Shown here piece after piece: positions 59,901 through 64,000 of a stretch of 64,000 bases of DNA. Origin of the DNA: Haliotis asinina (Eukaryota > Mollusca > Gastropoda > Lepetellida > Haliotidae); contig NC_090283.1 in the NCBI RefSeq assembly GCF_037392515.1, positions 24,554,249-24,618,248 of the forward strand. The letters run 5' to 3'. Within the stretch, counting starts at the first letter, position 1, and each line of letters begins with the position of its first letter. The translations under genes were made by a program, and so were the position numbers. A model generated the notes under the pieces. That model was not told where the DNA came from. It ran no database searches and was given only the letters and a program-made list of their open reading frames with translations.

Positions 59901-60158
59901 CTCCTGTAACACGGTATCAACCACTGTAGCACTGTATCAAGTACCTGTAACACTGTCACAGACTCCTGTAACACTGTATCAGCCACCTGTAACACTGCAT
60001 CAAGCACCTGTAACACTGTATCTGTCTGTTGCAGCTCTGCTTCTCCAAGGGAGACATCATCACGGTCACACAGGTTCTGGAGGAGGGATGGTGGGAAGGG
60101 ACACTGAACGGCAAGACAGGATGGTTCCCTAGCAACTACGTCAAAGAAATTAAAGCAG
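32586..60158 (+). CDS. ARHGEF7: PIX-type Rho guanine nucleotide exchange factor, 5' part (SH3 domain)
   Basis: Join 32586-32924 and 60035-60158, continuing past the window: 154 residues visible plus one base of the next codon. Residues 1-98: acidic, Ser-rich leader with YPDDY (9-13), NDYEPIESI and a six-Pro run (79-84). Residues 99-154: an SH3 domain with AVHNF in place of ALYDF (102-106), an NNDELCFSKGD turn, the Trp pair 132-133 in [13 protein letters not shown], and PSNYV (145-149) for ligand binding. [18 protein letters not shown] is the signature of alpha/beta-PIX (ARHGEF6/7). In that family the SH3 binds PAK kinases, the following DH-PH acts on Rac/Cdc42, and the C-terminus binds GIT proteins at focal adhesions and synapses. 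DH-PH and the GIT-binding region lie downstream, unseen. No calponin-homology domain, present at the N-terminus of long vertebrate forms, is encoded here. The symbol is given by domain similarity; orthology to 6 or 7 is not resolved. Confidence 0.85.
32988..33437 (+). repeat. SINE-A (+) interrupted by a SINE-B
   Basis: The head CCCATGAAGGTCCGGGGTAG starts 63 bases after the exon's donor. The element runs to GCTCAGTGCGGTATAA (33218), is broken by 33219-33363, and resumes GCGGTATAAAACTAAACTAAC with a long (ACTC)n tail (33385-33437). Confidence 0.88.
33210..33372 (-). repeat. SINE-B inserted into the SINE-A tail, 9-bp target duplication
   Basis: GCGGTATAA at 33210-33218 and 33364-33372 flanks a minus-strand SINE-B (33219-33363) reading GTGAGTGAGTTTACGCC..GAGCGAATGCTTTAATCAG. 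It gives the relative age: this SINE-B is younger than its SINE-A host. Confidence 0.85.
33438..33620. other. Intronic DNA, nothing recognised
   Basis: Short unique stretch between the SINE and the MITE. Confidence 0.4.
33624..33745. mobile_element. pogo/Tigger-like MITE, second copy, 122 bp
   Basis: CACTGGAAGCGGTCAAAACC at the left and TTTTGACAGCTTCCACTG at the right, followed by TA. It is related to the copy at 22906-23081 but shorter, and the left TA is lost. Confidence 0.65.
33746..35740. other. Intronic AT-rich DNA, no gene recognised
   Basis: No recognised element. Confidence 0.4.
35745..35885 (+). repeat. SINE-B copy (+)
   Basis: GGGCAGCCTTGTGGTTAATG head, CCCAGGTTGAACTCC, GGGTCCAATGTGTGAAGCCC, and an (ACTC)n tail. 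Confidence 0.8.
36005..36810 (-). repeat. SINE-B fragments, minus strand
   Basis: Partial tail/body at about 36020-36105 (AGACACCAGAGATGTGCTTC). A longer copy at 36625-36810 reads GGGGACATCGGAAATGAGTG, CCATGTGGGGATTTGAACC and CACTTTAACCACTTGACCAC. The 500 bases between hold the repeated word GCAGAATTTGC/GCGGAATTTAC (36170-36280, 36565-36620), cause unknown. Confidence 0.6.
36811..37100. other. Intronic DNA, nothing recognised
   Basis: Unique-looking sequence before the minisatellite. Confidence 0.4.
37105..37790 (+). repeat. Minisatellite of interleaved 12- and 13-bp units, about 54 copies
   Basis: Two unit types, GATGAGGACTGT and GATGGAGGACTGT, alternate in a non-random but irregular order (many 12+13 pairs, with runs of the 13-mer at 37360-37390, 37495-37525 and 37730-37775). 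One unit near 37418 reads GAAGAGGACTGT. Decayed units follow to about 37950. Confidence 0.95.
37791..38400. other. Decayed minisatellite flank and unique intronic DNA
   Basis: GACAGAGGACTG-type words fade out by 37960; no gene after it. Confidence 0.5.
38405..38705 (+). repeat. SINE-B pair (+): fragment, then near full-length copy
   Basis: A 5' fragment (38405-38495; GGTTTGATTCC, GGATACAGTGTGTGAAG) precedes a good copy at 38522-38705. The latter has GGTAACCTAGTGGTTAAAGC, GGGTTCGATTCCCCACATGG and an (ACTC)n tail. AGTGTCTG at 38510-38517 and 38708-38715 is a likely short target duplication of the second copy. Confidence 0.85.
38716..39221. other. Intronic DNA, nothing recognised
   Basis: No recognised element. 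Confidence 0.4.
39222..39345 (-). repeat. SINE-A copy, 5'-truncated, minus strand
   Basis: TTTAACACTGCACCCAGCAA..CAGAACCAGATAGTCTAGTGG..CATCAATCTGTGCAATTG: the tail-proximal half only. Confidence 0.7.
39635..39795 (+). repeat. Dispersed repeat family D copy
   Basis: GACTTGCTTCATATAGGGC, GGGCTGGGCGGAAGG, AAAATAATGTGGTTCTG and CAGGGACTGTGAGACAGACC, as at 26641. Confidence 0.7.
39796..41320. other. Intronic AT-rich DNA, no gene recognised
   Basis: A 69-codon frame at 40840-41049 has no recognised similarity or splice context. Confidence 0.4.
41325..41425 (+). repeat. SINE-A fragment (+)
   Basis: CATGTTTATCATTGGATTGTCTGATCCAG then TACTTACACACCTC: the 3' half with a degraded tail. Confidence 0.6.
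41426..42183. other. Intronic DNA, no gene recognised
   Basis: Contains a (CAT)n run at about 42090-42112 and a CAG run after it. Confidence 0.4.
42184..42400 (+). repeat. SINE-A copy, diverged (+)
   Basis: GACCCATGAAGAATTCATTC, TAAGAGATGACTAACGGGAT, GATCACTGGATTGTCTGGTC and AATATTGCTGACTGCAGCAT. Confidence 0.78.
42845..43075 (+). repeat. 38-bp tandem repeat, about 6 copies, with a CTCACCATGGTGAG palindrome
   Basis: TGTACTCACCATGGTGAG recurs with a 38-base period from 42883. Each unit contains a 14-base palindrome centred on CCATGG and the phrase CTCCCTGTCAGGTGGCTCC. Confidence 0.9.
43076..44104. other. Intronic DNA, no gene recognised
   Basis: An 82-codon frame (43433-43681) on + and its 69-codon shadow have no recognised family similarity or splice sites in matching phase. 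Confidence 0.4.
44105..44403 (-). repeat. SINE-A, full length, with 14-bp target duplication
   Basis: GATTCAGTTTCAGT (44105-44118) and GATTCACTTTCAGT (44390-44403) flank a well-preserved copy (44119-44389). On the + strand it runs from GAGTGAGTGAGTTTAGTTTT to GGGACCTTCACAGGT. Confidence 0.92.
44459..44822 (+). repeat. Simple repeats (ACTC)n, (GGAT)n, (ACTC)n
   Basis: ACTC runs at 44459-44493 and 44787-44822, and GGATGGATGGAT at 44609-44661. The ACTC runs probably mark decayed SINE tails. Confidence 0.85.
44823..45245. other. Intronic DNA, no gene recognised
   Basis: No recognised element. Confidence 0.4.
45257..45337. repeat. Near-perfect hairpin MITE fragment, about 81 bp
   Basis: TTTCACAAAGCCATCGTAGC.. 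to TGTCGTAA pairs with TTACGACAGTTGACGCACTA..CTTTGTGGG across a loop of about 7 bases, with few mismatches. Confidence 0.65.
45597..45890 (+). repeat. SINE-A, full length (+), with 12-bp target duplication
   Basis: CTTGAGCTGATA at 45597-45608 and 45879-45890 is identical. The element 45609-45878 runs from CCCGTGAAGGTCGCGGG to GCGGCGTAAAACTAAACTC plus ACTC repeats, and fixes the true 5'-3' direction of SINE-A. Confidence 0.93.
45891..47796. other. Intronic AT-rich DNA, no gene recognised
   Basis: Frames of 60-70 codons (46625, 46940, 47456) have no family similarity. AAACTTGTGTTGGAA-like words recur at 46997 and 47087. Confidence 0.4.
47821..48480. repeat. Left ACCATGGT palindrome array
   Basis: Dozens of CCATGG palindromes joined by short spacers (TCTA, TATA, TAAG, CAACC). 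It has a higher-order period of 117 bases: GGTAAATGGCACCACAG at about 47904, 48021 and 48138, with a fourth diverged copy near 48366. Each pair ACCATGGTCTACCATGGT is itself an interrupted palindrome. Confidence 0.92.
48868..49230 (+). CDS. Unrecognised open frame, possible exon or relic
   Basis: 119 codons open. From residue 18 the text looks protein-like ([20 protein letters not shown], then [56 protein letters not shown]). An acceptor-like TTATTATTTTAAAACAG precedes AAATGGGAT at about 48923, so this could be one exon. At the 3' end it runs into a SINE-B (GTGAGTGAGTGACTGAC). It lies between the two ACCATGGT arrays and might be element-encoded or captured. I recognise no domain; it may be chance. 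Confidence 0.25.
49222..49360 (-). repeat. SINE-B copy, minus strand
   Basis: GTGAGTGAGTGACTGACTGAG, GCAATGCTCCAGCAATAGC, ACACCAGAAAGGGGCTACAC and GGAATCGAATCTAAGTCTTC: a diverged reverse-complement copy. Confidence 0.75.
49361..50570. other. Interior of the putative transposon, no gene recognised
   Basis: AT-rich. 50026-50120 (GAACAAACGGAATCTTTC .. GTCATAACGGTTTTT) is repeated at 51653-51737. Confidence 0.4.
50575..50945. promoter_or_regulatory. CpG-rich promoter-like patch with E2F sites
   Basis: A local rise in GC and CpG inside AT-rich DNA. TTTGGCGC at 50584-50591, GCTTTGCGCGCTC at 50602-50614, a GC-box-like GGGCGTGG at 50873-50880, and the perfect palindromic E2F consensus TTTGGCGCGAAA at 50885-50896. 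Possible start codons follow: 50648 (49 codons, starting [20 protein letters not shown]) and 50905 ([12 protein letters not shown]). It could be the promoter of the element's own gene, of a captured host gene, or an alternative promoter for a shorter PIX isoform starting just before the SH3 exon. Confidence 0.4.
50946..51499. other. Interior of the putative transposon, no gene recognised
   Basis: Two overlapping frames (50954 minus, 50967 plus) of under 70 codons; no similarity recognised. Confidence 0.4.
51505..51835 (+). repeat. Dispersed repeat E, copy 1, carrying an inserted segment
   Basis: AGACTAACAACTAGTCTC, GAAATGAACATATTTTACT.. and TATTCTTGGATATATTTGC match 58500-58680. Copy 1 is interrupted by 51653-51737, which matches 50026-50120. 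The segment is flanked by a duplicated stretch of about 40 bases (CTTTCTTCATTCGCAGAAGC at about 51615, CTTTCTTCATTTGCAGCCTG at about 51741, each followed by GGGAATCTACAAT). Confidence 0.75.
51836..52455. other. Interior of the putative transposon, no gene recognised
   Basis: AT-rich; short frames only. Confidence 0.4.
52456..52834. repeat. Right ACCATGGT palindrome array
   Basis: About twenty CCATGG palindromes with GATGACCATGGTCTACC-type units; no 117-base higher-order period here. It ends 3 bases before the inverted terminal ATTTCAGCTGGGT. Confidence 0.92.
52851..53400. other. Intronic DNA, no gene recognised
   Basis: Short overlapping frames near 52985-53245 on both strands; none supported. 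Confidence 0.4.
53440..54020 (+). repeat. Imperfect tandem repeat, roughly 125-bp units, with a poly-G run
   Basis: Phrases such as GCTCAAGGAGGACCTGGA, CTGTCTGCCTAC, CTTGTGCTGA and CACTCCAAGCTGTGA..TCATCCTCAGC recur about four times. A run of about 20 G lies at 53527-53546. A 152-codon minus-strand frame spans part of it. Confidence 0.75.
54090..54610. repeat. Dispersed family D, two copies in opposite orientation
   Basis: The + copy near 54098-54200 (TCTAAACTTGCTTCACTTGG, GCAGGGAAGACTAGGC) and the inverted copy near 54485-54610 (TAGTCTGTCTCACAGTC, ACTGCCTAGCCCTC, GAAGCAAGTCTAGGTTTCC) make a large imperfect inverted repeat. Confidence 0.65.
54611..55020. other. Intronic DNA, no gene recognised
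   Basis: Short GTGATGAATAGTGATGCAGT repeats at 54745-54805. Confidence 0.45.
55022..55150 (+). repeat. SINE-A fragment (+), 3' half
   Basis: GTCAATCACTGGATTCTCTG, TTATTTACAGACCACCACC, GCTGGAATATTGCTGTGTGA and an (ACTC)n tail. Confidence 0.75.
55593..55891 (+). repeat. SINE-A, full length (+), with perfect 13-bp target duplication, inside family D
   Basis: TATTTGCCCTTCT at 55593-55605 and 55879-55891 flanks a 273-base copy (55606-55878). Family D sequence resumes uninterrupted on both sides (CTCACAGTCCCTGACTG before, CAATGCAAAGGTCTTG after), so family D is the older sequence. Confidence 0.94.
55987..56496 (-). mobile_element. mariner-type transposon, internally deleted, 506 bp
   Basis: Inverted ends CAAGGGTTGGCTGAAAAG (55989) and CTTTTCAGCCAACCCTCG (ending 56494), 25 of 27 matching, are flanked by TA on both sides. 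On the minus strand an ATG at 56313-56315 opens a frame of 99 codons beginning [20 protein letters not shown]. It then has [13 protein letters not shown] and [11 protein letters not shown]: the N-terminal helix-turn-helix part of a mariner transposase. After about residue 85 the frame joins directly to the 3' terminal region; the whole DDD/DDE catalytic domain is missing. It is therefore dead but retains both ends. Confidence 0.88.
56497..56886. other. Intronic DNA, no gene recognised
   Basis: Contains a short GAGTGAGTGAGTTACTCACTCAC palindrome (56756-56779), a minimal tail-to-tail SINE remnant. Confidence 0.45.
56887..57090 (-). repeat. SINE-A copy, diverged, minus strand
   Basis: AGTCTGGACCAGACTATGCA, CAATGACATGTGTCAACC and AAGCCTGACCACCTGATCTC. 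Ends degraded. Confidence 0.78.
57091..58490. other. Intronic AT-rich DNA, no gene recognised
   Basis: A short CTAAGGT/ACCTTAG-rich palindromic patch lies at about 57150-57235. Nothing else recognised. Confidence 0.4.
58500..58690 (+). repeat. Dispersed repeat E, copy 2 (uninterrupted)
   Basis: AGACTAACAACTAGTCTC, TGAACATATTTTACTGG.., ACATTTTCTAGACTTTCG and TTCTTGGATATATTTGCTTC. Serves as the empty-site reference for copy 1 at 51505. Confidence 0.7.
58691..59304. other. Intronic DNA, no gene recognised
   Basis: Includes an (ACTC)n run at 59184-59217. Confidence 0.45.
59310..60022 (+). repeat. 20-21 bp minisatellite running into the PIX splice acceptor
   Basis: The unit ACCTGTAACACTGTATCA (with AGC/AAC variants and TATAAAAAACACTG interruptions) is repeated about 33 times. 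The last unit ends only about 12 bases before the AG at 60033-60034, so the branch point and part of the pyrimidine tract lie within or next to array sequence. A 148-codon + frame and 71- and 116-codon minus frames across it are array artefacts. Confidence 0.93.
60035..60158 (+). CDS. ARHGEF7: PIX exon coding the rest of the SH3 domain
   Basis: The acceptor is TCTGTCTGTTGCAG and the donor AG|GTATGA at 60159. 41 codons plus one base, read L-C-F-S-K-G-D in phase 0 from the exon at 32586. Contains [18 protein letters not shown] and EIKA. It ends in phase 1, so the next exon (outside the window) must begin with two bases completing the codon. Confidence 0.9.
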
Positions 60159-61870
60159 GTATGACTTGAAATTGTGTGTCACATATGAAACGCCCAACAT
60201 TAAGCAATGTTCCCTAGCAAATATGTCAAGGAAATTAAAGCATATATGACTAGTAATTGTGTGTCACATATGGAACACTGAATGTAGAGGTCATGGCCAT
60301 CAAAGCAAGGGGAAATGAAGAATTCCTTGCAAAAGAACTCTTATGATAACTATATTTTGTCGAAAGTTATGCTGCTTTAAGTGTAACTAGGTCAGCTATG
60401 GTAACTAGGCCTGGTGCAGTAATTAGGTCATGTTTGTGTGTACATGCACATGTTTACTATTAAGTATGTATGCCATCCTGAACCAGATCCTGAAAATCCC
60501 AGTAAGGTTCCCAATACAAACACTTTATCCCAGGCAGGGCATAGTCCAAATATACAGAAATATAGGCCTGGGGTCCACTTAAAAGATCCTTCGTCTAGAA
60601 TGTAAGCGAGTTGTCTTTGACTACATGCTTTGTCAGTGAATTCTGGATGCTCATTGTGTTTGCACAAGAAAAGCGCAGGTTGAAATTTACGTTGTGCTTT
60701 TGTTACTATTGTCAGTCTTTGTGTCTATGAGCTATTGTATTTAGTGTAAATTATGGATTTAAGAGGCATATTTAGTGAATTTATTTTGTTATTAAATCTC
60801 AGTCACAAGAAATGAGCATTTATGATTTTCTTTTTTTAAGAGGAGGTTTTTACTTGAGTTTGGTCATTTTTCTTAAGATATGATCATCAAAATGGAATAT
60901 ATCCATATCAGTCAGGATTTTAATTGTCAACACTCTGATATATTTAACTTTATAATCACATAGTTATTGGTTGTTGTGAAAAATTAACATTGTCATCATG
61001 TTAAAAGCATGAAAAAGAATGTGTTTTGTTATTGCTTCAATGAATGTGTTCAATATTTATTGCTGTGAAATTATTTTTCGGCAATATCCACATATATTAC
61101 TCGGTTTTTTTAACACATATAATATTCAGTTTATAGTGGATTCGTTGCAGCTCTAGTATTAATAAAATAATGTATTTGCCAGAAAACTAATCAATAATTT
61201 GCTATTATGAAATAACAGTAAATGGCCAAGTACTTTAAAAAACCCTTGTTCAATAGAAAGATCGTTAAGATGCATACATGAAACCAAAATAAAGTCGCAC
61301 AAACTAATATTGTGCTTCTCTGCACAGCTGGGTGTGAGTTAGACATTTAGTTCTAGAAATAGAGCCATTTTGTATACAAAACAAATTCAAGTTTAATGGA
61401 TTGCAGAACTGTTCCTAGAACTGGGGCAATCTGGACTTCCAATCTAGCATCTATTAGAACTCCTTTTTATTTCATTTCTCAGGTCTGCAAACACACTCTA
61501 GGTGTCAGTTTACCTCATACGAAATGTGTTTAGAAGGTTTTTAGAATTTCATTTTTTTCATGGCTGTATTCGTATGTTATTCTGTTGCATCTTGTTGACA
61601 GATCAGGTTGTGTTGCATTGCAAATCAAAATTTCTTTGACAATGACCACAATTGCTTGTAGCGTCAAAGATGTGCACTTGTACGTCCACTTTCATTGAAC
61701 ACCTTGCTCCAGGATCACCATCAGTGTGTTTCTCATTGCCCTGGAATTGCTGCATAAATATTATCCCCAGACTCGGAACAAACACAACTTTCCAGAGGTG
61801 TGAACATCTGTAGTCACCCTTCCTTCTTATCCTCTGACCTACACATGTATGTCTGATGTTACACAGATAC
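60159..61870 (+). other. Downstream PIX intron, first part
   Basis: TCCCTAGCAAATATGTCAAGG at about 60210 duplicates the exon's own TCCCTAGCAACTACGTCAAAG. It reads as a short duplicated exon-end fragment (also the following GAAATTAAAGCA and ATGACT). No further exon recognised. Confidence 0.6.
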
Positions 61871-61872
61871 GG

Positions 61873-62050
61873 CTGTGAAGATCTGGGTTAGAATTGGTCT
61901 TCAGCAACCCCTGTGTGCTGACTTAGCTGACACATGACATTGTATCCTATTGTAGATCAATGCACATAATGTTGATCACTGGATCACATTATTTACAGAC
62001 TGCTGCCATATTGCTGGAATATTGCTGAGTGCGACATTTAACAACAGACA
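61873..62050 (+). repeat. SINE-A copy, diverged (+)
   Basis: GCTGTGAAGATCTGGGTTAG, TCTTCAGCAACCCC, TGTTGATCACTGGATCAC and GGAATATTGCTGAGTGCGAC. Confidence 0.78.
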
Positions 62051-63335
62051 AGCAAACTGTGTTAAGTATAGACCATCTGACTTCGTTGTGGTACACAGAG
62101 AGAATCTGTCACCATACTGTGGCTGAAGAGGTCATTGCCAGTATACAGAAAAGTACCCTAGCCAAAATCGGAATACAGAATCGTACCCTTGAATTATTCC
62201 TTTCCACGGTGTATTGTAATCTTCATTGGAACTGTCATACAGTTGTATTAGTTGCATTTGATAGGAGTCTGAAACGGCCATACATGGTAACAAATATTTC
62301 ACACAGCACAATACCATTTGTCATCCTTTAAAGGCGCCAGATTCTTTTCTGTATTTTGACCTTGTTTAGGGTACAGTGCTGTATACAGAAATGTACCTGG
62401 GTTACGTATCTGTAGAACCTGTACCGACAATTACCCATTTAACGTTTCTGTGGTTTACAGAGCTGCTACCATAGTCTGGTACAGCCTGCACGCATAGTTC
62501 AGACTTGACCGTCTTTCAGGTCAGGATCTGTCTCTGTCAAAGGGCCATGTTGAACCTCATTGTAATTCAACAACAAATACATTTTCTTAAATCCGCGTTA
62601 ACACAAGCTTTAAAATGAAAGAAGAATTCCCATTACAGAAAGTTTATTTTCTGAAGAAATACACAGTTCTGTGCCAGTGTATTTGCCTGTTATTATTCCA
62701 TTTTATCGATGTACGTTTTTCCACGATATAATTAGTTGGCCATGTAACATGGCAACGGAACAAACTGTGTTTAGCAACTTTTTGTGGAACCATTTTTATG
62801 TGCATACTTGTTTATTTGTAGAGAGATCCCGAAATAGCTCGGGAACACTTGAAATAACCTGATTCATCCTATCTCATTAACCATTAAGTGTTATATTAGG
62901 AACATTATTTATATATTATTGATATTGCAGTTCAGGGAAATAATGCCTAGCCATTTTTCAAAGCATGTGATAACAGTTAAAATGACAAGCAAAGGTTTAT
63001 TTGGAGGACTTTGTATGATATTCTTTGAAAGTGTTTTACGATTTAAATGGTTAATTTCTTTGCAAAGATTAGGTTCTTGTGTAATTCCTAAAAGCTTGAC
63101 TTACTCTTTCCATCAAGTTCCCATTTGCTTTGTAGATGGACTTCTGGAAAAGCTTCAGAATTCTGTAAACAGTTGTTAATAATTTCCATCCTACTTTTTA
63201 TTTTGTTGCTAGGAAACTAAGAGGCAGGTTTTAGATTGTAATGGGTTTGTGCCAATAATGTGACAACTGTGTGCGTCAGCACACAGGGTGATATGCTCAT
63301 GGCAACAAAATCATGGTTATGGTACTCATCTGGCC
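62051..63335. other. Downstream PIX intron, no gene recognised
   Basis: Short frames (62029, 62671, 62919) show no DH-domain or other PIX similarity. Confidence 0.45.
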
Positions 63336-63339
63336 ACTA

Positions 63340-63635
63340 TGTTGGGATATTGGGACATGGGATATTGGGACATGGGATGGGATATTGGGACATGGGATGG
63401 GATATTGGGACATGGGATGGGATATTTGGATATGGGTTGGGATATTGGGACATGGGATGGGATATTTGGACATGGGATGGGATATTGAAACATGGGATGG
63501 GATATTGGAACATGGGATATTGGAACATGGGATATTGGAACATGGGATGGGATATTGGGACTTGGGATATGGGATGGGATATTAGGACATGGGATGGGAT
63601 ATTGGGATATGGGATGGGATATTGGGATATTTATG
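63340..63635 (+). repeat. GATATTGGGACATGGGATGG minisatellite
   Basis: A 20-base unit built from GATATTGGGACATGG plus GATGG. Some units lack the GATGG part (15-mers), and point variants GGATATGG and GAAACATGG occur. About 15 copies. Several frames stay open across it on both strands. Confidence 0.93.
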
Positions 63636-63904
63636 TGAAAGAGGATACTCATGGAGTTGTTTTTTTTAATGACTTAATGACTTAATGACTTGATCACAGA
63701 CAGACAGACAGACATGGTGATATTTGGGACAAACATATTTGATCAGTTCAGACATATTTTAAGGTTTCTTATTCTAGATTTTGTCCCCTGTAAGTTAAAT
63801 TTTGTTGTTTTTTTATTTCATGGTATTGTGTTTTAGGAGACCAATACATCTGCACATGGATATTGGTATTTGTGAAATATAACAGTTTGGTTTCCGAGAT
63901 CATG
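63636..63904. other. Downstream PIX intron, no gene recognised
   Basis: Contains ATGACTTAATGACTTAATG and CAGACAGACAGACA short repeats. Confidence 0.45.
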
Positions 63905-64000
63905 GTGGGGGTAGCTTTGTGGTTGTAGTGTCCACACAACATGCTGAAGGCCAAGGTTCAATTCCTCACATGCTTTCAGTATATGAAGCCCACCCTGGTG
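63905..64000 (+). repeat. SINE-B copy, cut by the window end (+)
   Basis: GGGGGTAGCTTTGTGGTTGT head, AAGGTTCAATTCCTCACATG, and TATGAAGCCCACCCTGGTG at the window edge. Confidence 0.75.

Larger units (their letters stand above)
32925..60034 (+). other. 27.1 kb intron of the PIX gene, splitting the SH3 domain
   Basis: GTAAGT at 32925 and TCTGTCTGTTGCAG ending at 60034. It hosts most of the repeats listed below. I found no further coding exon between the two SH3 halves, and the protein reads through without a gap (NNDE|LCFSKGD). Confidence 0.85.

Noticed and set aside
59305-60016. 148-codon plus frame and 71/116-codon minus frames
   Set aside because: Minisatellite artefacts (repeating CNTVS / DTVLQ). 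The real exon begins at 60035 in an independent frame.
62029-63179. Candidate downstream PIX exons in short plus frames
   Set aside because: None shows DH-domain or linker similarity; the first overlaps the tail of a SINE-A.
63260-63685. 141-codon frame of Gly-Tyr-Trp-Asp-Met repeats and reverse-strand Pro/Ile/Ser repeats
   Set aside because: 20-base minisatellite; the frame shifts with every 15-base unit and has no conserved reading frame.

Overview
The window is eukaryotic nuclear DNA, AT-rich, intron-rich and dense in interspersed repeats. It has no bacterial gene organisation. Two abundant SINE-like families with a (ACTC)n tail, seen on both strands, look to me like the SINEs of abalone (Haliotis), so a vetigastropod mollusc is the most likely source. 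That attribution rests on memory of the repeat motif and on the invertebrate-type genes, not on a search.

Only three genes can be supported, all on the + strand. (1) 239-2372 holds the last two exons of a small protein with a Pro/Tyr/Gly-rich N-terminal part and a poly-His C-terminus; its first exon lies upstream of the window. (2) 10692-12289 is a complete three-exon paralogue of 159 residues with its own TATA box. Its order is GYP-rich repeats, three 9-residue V-Y-K-D-G-H repeats, a short hydrophobic segment, and a His-rich tail ending in Trp. The pair is a tandem duplication with conserved intron positions. (3) 32586 to beyond the window end is the 5' part of a PIX-type Rho guanine nucleotide exchange factor (ARHGEF6/7, alpha/beta-PIX). 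Its SH3 domain is split by a 27.1 kb intron (32925-60034); the DH-PH and C-terminal parts lie downstream of the window.

Layout: 1-3000, paralogue 1 and its 3' UTR; 3000-10500, intergenic, with low-complexity DNA, a 59-bp satellite, a 321-bp triplication, LINE 3'-end fragments and a 20-bp minisatellite; 10500-13550, paralogue 2; 13550-18500, SINE-dense intergenic DNA; 18500-32000, SINE-poor DNA with a MULE-like element carrying a perfect 9-bp target duplication and a pogo-like MITE; 32586-64000, the PIX gene with very repeat-rich introns.

The most unusual structure is in the large PIX intron. Two arrays of the palindrome ACCATGGT (about 47820-48480 and 52456-52834) are bounded by a 13-bp inverted repeat (47797-47809 and 52838-52850). 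This suggests a 5.05 kb foldback-type DNA transposon of unfamiliar type. Between the arrays lies a CpG-rich, promoter-like patch with a perfect palindromic E2F consensus. A deleted mariner, pogo MITEs, nested SINEs and several minisatellites complete the repeat content. Most open reading frames longer than 60 codons here are chance or repeat-driven and are not annotated.
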